This document shows, piece after piece, positions 44,794-54,310 of a stretch of 64,000 nucleotides of DNA. The notes beneath the pieces are model-generated. The model was not told where the DNA came from, made no database searches, and saw nothing but the letters and a program-made list of their open reading frames with translations. This DNA comes from Bagarius yarrelli (taxonomy: Eukaryota > Chordata > Actinopteri > Siluriformes > Sisoridae): NCBI GenBank assembly GCA_005784505.1, contig VCAZ01000041.1:2490001-2554000 (forward strand), in the 5' to 3' direction. The position numbers and the translations under genes were made by a program. Positions within the stretch are counted from its first letter, which is position 1, and the number at the start of each line of letters is the position of its first letter.

Positions 44794-44875
44794 CGCTGCG
44801 AGCAGGATTTGAACCTGCGCGGGGAAACCCCATTGGATTTCAAGTCCAACGCCTTAACCACTCGGCCATCGCAGC
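44794..44875 (-). tRNA. tRNA-Ser(UGA) copy 6
   Basis: 82 nt, intact. It has a private T-loop change giving B box GGTTCAAATCC, still a good Pol III box. Confidence 0.96.
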
Positions 44876-45323
44876 ACTTTTTGACGGGTTTCTCTCAGCC
44901 CGCTTGTTTGGCGCAAATGGCCGCCAAAACTTCTATTACTGACACTGAGGGTTGGATTTCAAACCCACTGCCTTAACCACAAAACCGGCCAGATACTTGC
45001 AAAAACCCATAAAATACTCCATCATACATTTGATCATCTAAGGTGACCCGGAAAAAGACCACCTCCATAACCAGTCAGCTATCATGCCTTTAAGAGTGTG
45101 ACCTTCTGACAGGCTCAGTAGAAATATACTGTGTTTCTAACTTTGTTCAGTTAAATCAGGTGTCACCCACCCTTAGTCCTAGAGGTGCAGAGTTAGGCAA
45201 AGTTTAGTTCCAACCTCCACCGAATCCAGTACAGATATTGTTAATCAACGCTTACTGAGGCGTTTACCAATCTTGTTTTTCGAAACCACACTTCATTGTT
45301 GGTAGAAGGAGCGTTAAAGGCGA

Positions 45324-45406
45324 CGCTGTGAACAGGATTCGAACCTGTGAGGGGAAACCCCATTGGATTTCGAGTCCAACTCCTTAACCACTCGGCCCAT
45401 CACAGC
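45324..45406 (-). tRNA. tRNA-Ser(CGA) copy 6, possible pseudogene
   Basis: 83 nt. C25 to A breaks the last D-stem pair (aactcctta on +), and one G is added near position 9-10 (cggcccatc on +). The C25A change also occurs in CGA copy 11, so it is likely real; the added base may be an assembly error. Confidence 0.7.
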
Positions 45407-46151
45407 AGGAGACGAGTGCGTTTTCTTAATTCCTCCTCACGTTGGTGTAAAACAATGGCTGGCAAACCTTCCAATCGCTGTTCAGACCTGCATGGGGTCA
45501 TCCCATCATGTTTTTTGTAAGTCCGGCTGGCCTTAACCACAGTTCATCGCAGCCTGCATCTTCTGATTTTTTACTGCCGAGCGGGTCTTCGGGAGTAGAC
45601 GTCTGCAGGGAAATTTACAGTGAGAAACCTTTCCTTTTTAGAAATGGAATACACGTGTTACCGATTTATGGTCAGGAGCCTTTAACTAATGACTAAGGAT
45701 ATTTTGGTTGTATACAACCACCTATCAGTGGTGTTTTAGAGGGTTGAAATCTGTGTAGTGAATCCTCTCAGAATTGGTGTCAGTGACCCTAAACCTTGAG
45801 TCTTTAGTGCTGGCTGTTTTAACTGGTTGAATAATATCCACAACCATTGTTGCCGTGCTTAGGGTTTAGTAGCAATCTAATGTGCTTTCCAATTAGGACT
45901 AACTAAACAAAGTCTTGCTAGGTGTGCTTGAAACTTACAAGCAGTTGTGCTGAGGTAAATCCATAAGCTCTGCACGACATGTCCCTTTACACTGTGAGCA
46001 GGGTTAAAATACGTGTGCGGAATACGCATCGGATAGCAAGGTCCACGGCTTAACCATTGTGACTTGCGAACAATCGAATTGTGGAAGCATCTCATTTTTA
46101 TTCACACTTCTTAACAACTTCATCGCTGGTGGGCACTGGTTTTAAAGGAAC

Positions 46152-46233
46152 CGCTGCGAGCAGGGTTTGAACCTGCGCGGGGAAACCCCATTGGATTTCA
46201 AGTCCAACGCCTTAACCACTCGGCCATCGCAGC
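46152..46233 (-). tRNA. tRNA-Ser(UGA) copy 7
   Basis: 82 nt, intact, same as copy 2. This unit is short: its CGA gene, relic D and about 670 bases in all are deleted. Confidence 0.97.
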
Positions 46234-46834
46234 ACTTTTTGACGGGTTTCTCTCAGCCCGCTTGTTTGGCGCAAATAGCCGCCAAAACTTCTATTACTGA
46301 CACCGAGGGTTGGATTTCAAACCCATGCCTTAACCACAAAACCGGCCAGATACTTGCAAAACCCATAAAATACTCCATCATACATTTGATCATCTAAGGT
46401 GACCCGGAAAAGACCACCTCCATAACCAGTCAGCTATCATGCTTTAATAGTGTGACCTTCTGACCAGGCTCAGTCGAATCTACTGTGTTTTCTAACTTTG
46501 TTCAGTTAAATCAGGTGTCACCACCCTTAGTCCTAGAGGTCAGAGTTAGGCAAAGTTTAGTTCCAACCTCCACTGAAATCCAGCACAGATATTGTTAATC
46601 AACGCTTACTGAGGCGTTTACCAATCTTGTTTTTCAAAACCACACTTCGTTGTTGGTAGAAGGAGCGTTAAAGCGATAGCAAGCAAAGGTCCAGGCTTAA
46701 CCATTGTGACTTGATAGCGATAGCAAGGTCCACGGCTTAACCATTGTGACTTGCGAACAATCGAATGTGGAAGCATCTCATTTTTATTCACACTTCTTAA
46801 ACTTCATCGCTGGTGGAACTGGTTTTAAAGGAAC

Positions 46835-46916
46835 CGCTGCGAGCAGGGTTTGAACCTGCGCGGGGAAACCCCATTGGATTTCAAGTCCAACGCCTTAACC
46901 ACTCGGCCATCGCAGC
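46835..46916 (-). tRNA. tRNA-Ser(UGA) copy 8
   Basis: 82 nt, intact, same as copy 2. It follows copy 7 after only 683 bases. The relic A upstream of it on + is partly duplicated (two copies of 'cttaaccattgtgacttg'). Confidence 0.97.
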
Positions 46917-47364
46917 ACTGTTTGACGGGTTTCTCTCAGCCCGCTTGTTTGGCGCAAATAGCCGCCAAAACTTCTATTACTGACACCGAGGGTTGGATTT
47001 CAACCCACTGCCTTAACCACAAAACCGGCCAGATACTTGCAAAACCCATATAAATACTCCATCATACATTTGATCATCTAAGGTGACCCGGAAAAAGACC
47101 CCTCCATAACCAGTCAGCTATCATGCCTTTAAGAGTGTGACCTTCTGACAGGCTCAGTAGAAATCTACTGTGTTTTCTAACTTTGTTCAGTTAAATCAGG
47201 TGTCACCACCCTTAGTCCTAGAGGTGCAGAGTTAGGCAAAGTTTAGTTCCAACCTCTACCGAAATCCAACACAGATATTGTTAATCAACGCTTACTGAGG
47301 CGTTTACCAATCTTGTTTTTCCAAACCACACTTCATTGGTTGGTAGAAGGAGCGTTAAAGGCGA

Positions 47365-47446
47365 CGCTGTGAACAGGATTCGAACCTGTGGAGGGAAACC
47401 CCATTGGATTTCGAGTCCAACGCCTTAACCACTCGGCCATCACAGC
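47365..47446 (-). tRNA. tRNA-Ser(CGA) copy 7
   Basis: 82 nt. One A/G swap in the variable arm (ctgtggaggg on + against ctgtgagggg). The rest is intact, and function is likely kept because the variable stem can still pair in part. Confidence 0.9.
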
Positions 47447-48186
47447 AGGAGACGATTGCGTTTTCTTAATTCCTCCTCACGTTGGTGTAAACAATGGCTG
47501 GCAAACCTTCCATCGCTGTTCAGACCTGCATGGGGTCATCCCATCATGTTTTTTGTAAGTCCGGCTGGCCTTAACCACAGTTCATCGCAGCTGCTGTTCT
47601 GATTTTACTGCCGAGCGGGTCTTCGGGAGTAGACGTCTGCAGGGAAATTTACAGTGAGAAACCTTTCCTTTGTAGAAATGGAAATACACGTGTTACCGAT
47701 TTATGGTCAGGAGCCTTTAACTAATGACTAAGGATATTTTGGTTGTATACAACCACCTATCAGTGGTGTTTTAGAGGGTTGAAATCTGTGTAGTGAATCC
47801 TCTCAGAATTGGTGTCAGTGACCCTAAACCTTGAGTCTTTAGTGCTGGCTGTTTTAACTGGTTGAATAATATCCACAACCATTGTTGCCGTGCTTAGGGT
47901 TTAGTAGCAATCTAATGTGCTTTCCAATTAGGACTAACTAAACAAAGTCTTGCTAGGTGTGCTTGAAACTTACAAGCAGTTGTGCTGAGGTAAATCCATA
48001 AGCTCTGCACGACATGTCCCTTTACACTGTGAGCAGGGTTAAAATACGTGTGGCGGAATACGCATCGGATAGCAAGGTCCACGGCTTAAAACCATTGTGA
48101 CTTGCGAACAATCGAATTGTGGAAGCATCTCATTTTTATTCACACTTCTTAAAACTTCATCGCTGTGGCACTGGTTTTAAAGGAAC

Positions 48187-48268
48187 CGCTGCGAGCAGGG
48201 TTTGAACCTGCGCGGGGAAACCCCATTGGATTTCAAGTCCAACGCCTTAACCACTCGGCCATCGCAGC
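48187..48268 (-). tRNA. tRNA-Ser(UGA) copy 9
   Basis: 82 nt, intact, same as copy 2. This is the second short unit, again without a CGA gene. Confidence 0.97.
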
Positions 48269-48877
48269 ACTTTTTGACGGGTTTCTCTCAGCCCGCTTGT
48301 TGGCGGCAAAATAGCCGCCAAAACTTCTATTTACTGACACCGAGGGTTGGATTTCAAACCCACTGCCTTAACCACAAAACCGGCCAGATACTTGCAAAAC
48401 CCATAAATACTCCATCATACATTTGATCATCTAAGGTGACCCGGAAAAAGACCACCTCCATAACCAGTCAGCTATCATGCCTTTAATAGTGTGACCTTCT
48501 GACAGGCTCAGTAGAAATCTACTGTGTTTTCTAACTTTGTTCAGTTAAATCAGGTGTCACCACCCTTAGTCCTAGAGGTGCAGAGTTAGGCAAAGTTTAG
48601 TTCCAACCTCTACCGAAATCCAGCACAGGTATTGTTAATCAACGCTTACTGAGGCGGTTACCAATCTTGTTTTTCAAAACCACACTTCGTTGTTGGTAGA
48701 AGGAGCGTTAAAGCGATAGCAAGCAAGGTCCACGGCTTAACCATTGTGACTTGATAGCGATAGCAAGGTCCACGGCTTAACCATTGTGACTTGCGAACAA
48801 TCGAATTGTGGAAGCATCTCATTTTTATTCACACTTCTTAAAACTTCATCGCTGGTTGGCACTGGTTTTAAAGGAAC

Positions 48878-48959
48878 CGCTGCGAGCAGGGTTTGAACCT
48901 GCGCGGGGAAACCCCATTGGATTTCAAGTCCAACGCCTTAACCACTCGGCCATCGCAGC
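48878..48959 (-). tRNA. tRNA-Ser(UGA) copy 10
   Basis: 82 nt, intact, same as copy 2. Its unit has lost about 170 bases between relic B and the CGA gene, including relic C (junction near 49107). Confidence 0.97.
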
Positions 48960-49251
48960 ACTTTTTGACGGGTTTCTCTCAGCCCGCTTGTTTGGCGCAA
49001 ATGGCCGCCAAAACCTTCATATTACTGACACCCGAGGGTTGGATTTCAAAACCCACTGCCTTAACCACAAAACCGGCCAGATACTTGCAAAACCCATAAA
49101 ATACTGCAGAGGTGCAGAGTTAGGCAAAGTTTAGTTCCAACCTCTACCGAAATCCAACACAGATATTGTTAATCAACGCTTACTGAGGCGTTTACCAATC
49201 TTGTTTTTCGAAACCACACTTCATTGTTGGTAGAAGGAGCGTTAAAGGCGA

Positions 49252-49335
49252 CGCTGTGAACAGGATTCGAACCTGTGAGGGGAAACCCCATTGGATTTTC
49301 GAGTCCAACGCCTTAACCACTCGGCCATCAACAGC
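49252..49335 (-). tRNA. tRNA-Ser(CGA) copy 8, damaged
   Basis: 84 nt: an added T in the anticodon loop (gattttcgag on +, as in copy 3) and an added A in the acceptor region (catcaacagc). Probably a pseudogene or an uncorrected assembly stretch. Confidence 0.7.
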
Positions 49336-50061
49336 AGGAGACGAGTGCGTTTTCTTAATTCCTCCTCACGTTGGTGTAAACAATGGCTGGCAAACCTTCC
49401 ATCGCTGTTCAGACCTGCATGGGGTCATCCCATCATGTTTTTTGTAAGTCCGGCTGGCCTTAACCACAGTTCATCGCAGCTGCTCTTCTGATTTTACTGC
49501 CGAGCGGGTCTTCGGGAGTAGACGTCTGCAGGGAAATTTACAGTGAGAAACCTTTCCTTTTTAGAAATGGAATACACGTGTTACCGATTTATGGTCAGGA
49601 GCCTTTAACTAATGACTAAGGATATTTTGGTTGTATACAACCACCTATCAGTGGTGTTTTAGAGGGTTGAAATCTGTGTAGTGAATCCTCTCAGAATTGG
49701 TGTCAGTGACCCTAAACCTTGAGCCTTTAGTGCTGGCTGTTTTTAAGTGGTTGAATAATATCCACAACCATTGTTGCCGTGCTTAGGGTTTAGTAGCAAT
49801 CTAATGTGCTAAACAAAGTCTTGCTAGGTGTGCTTGAAACTTACAAGCAGTTGTGCTGAGGTAAATCCATAAGCTCTGCACGACATGTCCCTTTACACTG
49901 TGAGCAGGGTTAAAATACGTGTGCGGAATACGCATCGGATAGCAAGGTCCACGGCTTAACCATTGTGACTTGACTTGCGAACAATCGAATTGTGGAAGCA
50001 TTCTCATTTTTATTCACACTTCTTAAAACTTCATCGCTGGTGGCACTGGTTTTAAAGGAAC

Positions 50062-50145
50062 CGCTGCAAGTAGGGTTTCGAACCTGCGCGGGGAAAACCC
50101 CATTGGATTTCAAGTCCAACGCCTTAACCACTCGGCCATCGCAGC
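50062..50145 (-). tRNA. tRNA-Ser(UGA) copy 11, damaged
   Basis: 84 nt. Substitutions are in the 3' acceptor (gcaag for gcgag on +) and T stem (gtagg for gcagg), with one added base in the T loop and one in the variable arm. Likely a pseudogene. Confidence 0.7.
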
Positions 50146-50596
50146 ACTTTTTGATGGGTTTCTCTCAGCCCGCTTGTTTGGCGCAAATGGCCGCCAAAAC
50201 TTCTATTACTGACACTGAGGGTTGGATTTCAAACCCACTGCCTTAACCACAAAACCGGCCAGATACTTGCAAAACCCACAAAATACTCCATCATACATTT
50301 GATCATCTAAGGTGACCCGGAAAAAGACCACCTCCATAACCAGTCAGCTATCATGCCTTTAATAGTGTGACCTTCTGACAGGCTCTCAGTAGAAATCTAC
50401 TGTGTTTTCTAACTTTGTTCAGTTAAAATCAGGTGTCACCACCCTTAGTCCTAGAGGTGCAGAGTTAGGCAAAGTTTAGTTCCAACCTCTACCGAAATCC
50501 AACACAGATATTGTTAATCAACGCTTACTGAGGCGTTTACCAATCTTGTTTTTCGAAACCACACTTCATTGTTGGTAGAAGGAGCGTTAAAGGCGA

Positions 50597-50678
50597 CGCT
50601 GTGAACAAGATTCGAACCTGTGAGGGGAAACCCCATTGGATTTCGAGTCCAACGCCTTAACCACTCGGCCATCACAGC
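50597..50678 (-). tRNA. tRNA-Ser(CGA) copy 9
   Basis: 82 nt. One T-stem change (aacaagattcg on +) turns a G-C pair into G-U, which is tolerable, but it also changes the B box to GGTTCGAATCT. Transcription may be weaker. Confidence 0.88.
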
Positions 50679-51419
50679 AGGAGACGATTGCGTTTTCTTA
50701 ATTCCTCCTCACGTTGGTGTAAACAATGGCTGGCAAACCTTCCATCGCTGTTCAGACCTGCATGGGGTCATCCCATCATGTTTTTTGTAAGTCCGGCTGG
50801 CCTTAACCACAGTTCATCGCAGCTGCTGTTCTGATTTTACTGCCGAGCGGGTCTTCGGGAGTAGACGTCTGCAGGGAAATTTACAGTGAGAAACCTTTCC
50901 TTTTTAGAAATGGAATACACGTGTTACCGATTTATGGTCAGGAGCCTTTAACTAATGACTAAGGATATTTTGGTTGTATACAACCACCTATCAGTGGTGT
51001 TTTAGAGGGTTGAAATCTGTGTAGTGAATCCTCTCAGAATTGGTGTCAGTGACCCTAAACCTTGAGTCTTTAGTGCTGGCTGTTTTAACTGGTTGAATAA
51101 TATCCACAACCATTGTTGCCGTGCTTAGGGTTTAGTAGCAATCTAATGTGCTTTCCAATTAGGACTAACTAAACAAAGTCTTGCTAGGTGTGCTTGAAAC
51201 TTACAAGCAGTTGTGCTGAGGTAAATCCATAAGCTCTGCACGACATGTCCCTTTACACTGTGAGCAGGGTTAAAATACGTGTGCGGAAGGTCCACGGTCC
51301 ACGGCTTAAGGTCCACGGCTTAACCATTGTGACTTGAGAACAATCGAATTGTGGAAGCATCTCATTTTTATTCACATTTCCTAAAACTTCATCGCTGGTG
51401 GAACTGGTTTTAAAGGAAC

Positions 51420-51501
51420 CGCTGCGAGCAGGGTTTGAACCTGCGCGGGGAAACCCCATTGGATTTCAAGTCCAACGCCTTAACCACTCGGCCATCGCAG
51501 C
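51420..51501 (-). tRNA. tRNA-Ser(UGA) copy 12
   Basis: 82 nt, intact, same as copy 2. The relic A before it on + carries a tripled 'ggtccacgg' marker also seen before copy 13. Confidence 0.97.
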
Positions 51502-51949
51502 ACTTTTTGACGGGTTTCTCTCAGCCCGCTTGTTTGGCGCAAATGGCCGCCAAAACTTCTATTACTGACACTGAGGGTTGGATTTCAAACCCACTGCCTT
51601 AACCACAAAACTGGCCAGATACTTGCAAAACCCACAAAATACTCCATCATACATTTGATCATCTAAGGTGACCCGGAAAAAGACCACCTCCATAACCAGT
51701 CAGCTATCATGCCTTTAATAGTGTGACCTTCTGACAGGCTCAGTAGAAATCTACTGTGTTTTCTAACTTTGTTCAGTTAAATCAGGTGTCACCACCCTTA
51801 GTCCTAGAGGTGCAGAGTTAGGCAAAGTTTAGTTCCAACCTCTACCGAAATCCAACACAGATATTGTTAATCAACGCTTACTGAGGCGTTTACCAATCTT
51901 GTTTTTCGAAACCACACTTCATTGTTGGTAGAAGGAGCGTTAAAGGCAA

Positions 51950-52031
51950 CGCTGTGAACAGGATTCGAACCTGTGAGGGGAAACCCCATTGGATTTCGAG
52001 TCCAACGCCTTAACCACTCGGCCATCACAGC
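51950..52031 (-). tRNA. tRNA-Ser(CGA) copy 10
   Basis: 82 nt, intact, identical to CGA copy 1. The 3' flank has one change (ggcaacgctg for ggcgacgctg on +). Confidence 0.97.
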
Positions 52032-52773
52032 AGGAGACGATTGCGTTTTCTTAATTCCTCCTCACGTTGGTGTAAACAATGGCTGGCAAACCTTCCATCG
52101 CTGTTCAGACCTGCATGGGGTCATCCCATCATGTTTTTTGTAAGTCCGGCTGGCCTTAACCACAGTTCATCGCAGCTGCTGTTCTGATTTTACTGCCGAG
52201 CGGGTCTTCGGGAGTAGACGTCTGCAGGGAAATTTACAGTGAGAAACCTTTCCTTTTTAGAAATGGAATACACGTGTTACCGATTTATGGTCAGGAGCCT
52301 TTAACTAATGACTAAGGATATTTTGGTTGTATACAACCACCTATCAGTGGTGTTTTAGAGGGTTGAAATCTGTGTAGTGAATCCTCTCAGAATTGGTGTC
52401 AGTGACCCTAAACCTTGAGCCTTTAGTGCTGGCTGTTTTAAGTGGTTGAATATATCCACAACCATTGTTGCCGTGATTAGGGTTTAGTAGCAATCTAATG
52501 TGCTTTCCAATTAGGACTAACTAAACAAAGTCTTGCTAGGTGTGCTTGAAACTTACAAGCAGTTGTGCTGAGGTAAATCCATAAGCTCTGCACGACATGT
52601 CCCTTTACACTGTGAGCAGGGTTAAAATACGTGTGCGGAAGGTCCACGGTCCACGGCTTAAGGTCCACGGCTTAACCATTGTGACTTGAGAACAATCGAA
52701 TTGTGGAAGCATCTCATTTTTATTCACATTTCCTAAAACTTCATCGCTGGTGGCACTGGTTTTTTAAAGGAAC

Positions 52774-52857
52774 CGCTGCGAGCAGGGTTCGAACCTGCGC
52801 GGGGAAAACCCCCATTGGATTTCAAGTCCACCGCCTTAACCACTCGGCCATCGCAGC
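52774..52857 (-). tRNA. tRNA-Ser(UGA) copy 13, damaged
   Basis: 84 nt: two added bases in the variable arm (ggggaaaaccccc on +) and a substitution next to the anticodon stem (tccaccgcc). The B box is the GGTTCGAACCC form, as in copy 1. Confidence 0.75.
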
Positions 52858-53312
52858 ACGTTTTGACGGGTTTCTCTCAGCCCGCTTGTTTGGCGCAAAT
52901 GGCCGCCAAAACTTCTATTACTGACACTGAGGGTTGGATTTCAAACCCACTGCCTTAACCACAAAACCGGCCAGATACTTGCAAAACCCACAAAATACTC
53001 CATCATACATTTGATCATCTAAGGTGACCCGGAAAAAGACCACCTCCATAAACCAGTCAGCTATCATGCCTTTAATAGTGTGACCTTCTGACAGGCTCAG
53101 TAGAAATCTACTGTGTTTTCTAACTTTGTTCAGTTAAATCAGGTGTCACCACCCTTAGTCCTAGAGTGTGCAGAGTTAGAGTTGGCAAAGTTTAGTTCCA
53201 ACCTCTACCGAAATCCAACACAGATATTGTTAATCAACGCTTACTGAGGCGTTTACCAATCTTGTTTTTTGAAACCACACTTCATTGTTGGTAGAAGGAG
53301 CGTTAAAGGCGA

Positions 53313-53394
53313 CGCTGTGAACAGGATTCGAACCTGTGAGGGGAAACCCCATTGGATATCGAGTCCAACTCCTTAACCACTCGGCCATCACAGC
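53313..53394 (-). tRNA. tRNA-Ser(CGA) copy 11, altered anticodon loop
   Basis: 82 nt. A37 is replaced by T (gatatcgag on +), removing the conserved modified purine beside the anticodon, and C25A breaks the D stem. Poor decoding is expected, so this may be a pseudogene. Confidence 0.75.
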
Positions 53395-54009
53395 AGGAGA
53401 CGATTGTGTTTTCTTAATTCCTCCTCACGTTGGTGTAAAAACAATGGCTGGCAAACCTTCCATCGCTGTTCAGACCTGCATGGGGTCATCCATCATGTTT
53501 TTTTGTAAGTCCGGCTGGCCTTAACCACAGTTCATCGCAGCTGCTCTTCTGATTTTACTGCCCGAGCGGGTCTTCGGGAGTAGACGTCTGCAGGGAAATT
53601 TACAGTGAGAAACCTTTCCTTTTTAGAAATGGAATACACGTGTTACCGATTTATGGTCAGGAGCCTTTAACTAATGACTAAGGATATTTTGGTTGTATAC
53701 AACCACCTATCAGTGGTGTTTTAGAGGGTTGAAATCTGTGTAGTGAATCCTCTCAGAATTGGTGTCAGTGACCCTAAACCTTGAGCCTTTAGTGCTGGCT
53801 GTTTTAAAGTGGTTGAATAATATCACAACCATTGTTGCCGTGATTAGGGTTTAGTAGCAATTCTAATGTGCTTTCCAATTAGGACTAACTAAACAAAGTC
53901 TTGCTAGGTGTGCTTGAAACTTACAAGCAGTTGTGCTGAGGTAAATCCATAAGCTCTGCACGACATGTCCCTTTACACTGTGAGCAGGGTTAAAATACGT
54001 GTGCGGAAT

Positions 54010-54065
54010 ACACATCGAATTGCAAGGTCTACCCCTTAACTATTGCAGCTTGCGAACAATCGAAG
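54010..54065 (-). pseudogene. Relic A, last copy (diverged)
   Basis: 'cacatcgaattgcaaggtct' then 'accccttaactattgcagct' resembles the first, left-edge relic A (cacatcggattgcaag) more than the inner copies. Confidence 0.5.
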
Positions 54066-54136
54066 TGTGGAAGTATCTCATTTTTATTCACATTTCTTTA
54101 AAACTTTATTACTGGTGGAAGTAGTATTAAAGGAAC

Positions 54137-54203
54137 CACTCCGAGCAGTCTTCGAACCTGTGCAGGGAAAACTCATTGGATTTCAAGTCCAACACCTTAA
54201 CCA
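54137..54203 (-). pseudogene. Truncated tRNA-Ser(UGA) pseudogene, right edge
   Basis: The T arm (ttcgaacctg), variable arm and anticodon arm (ggatttcaagtccaacacct, UGA) are kept. The D arm and 5' acceptor are lost at a junction running into relic B-like sequence (aaaacttctattactg). Confidence 0.85.
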
Positions 54204-54310
54204 AAACTTCTATTACTGTTCAAGTTTGTATGGGCAGGACAAGTGATTCTCACTGAGGGTTAAATTTCAAACCCACTGCATTAAACAAAAAATGGGCCAG
54301 TTATCTGCAC

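Larger units (their letters stand above)
37100..54310 (-). repeat. Tandem array of tRNA-Ser(UGA)/tRNA-Ser(CGA) units
   Basis: About twelve head-to-tail units, usually 1326-1363 bases from one UGA gene to the next. Two units are short (683 and 691) and one is intermediate (1184). Each full unit reads on + as decayed relic A, UGA gene, relics B and C, CGA gene, relic D, then a unique-looking stretch of about 430 bases. Both edges (37.1-38.0 and 54.0-54.3 kb) are strongly diverged versions of the unit, while inner units differ by few bases. All tRNA genes and relics are on the - strand. Confidence 0.95.

Noticed and set aside
37652..54246. Many short ORFs in the tRNA array (for example 48808-49134 and 49992-50246)
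   Set aside because: They are translations of tRNA genes and spacers repeated unit by unit. Frames are broken by indels between units, and none shows protein-like conservation.
37100..54310. CRISPR-like or satellite array
   Set aside because: The repeat period is about 1.35 kb and each unit has two complete tRNA genes. There are no short direct repeats with unique spacers, and the genome is eukaryotic.
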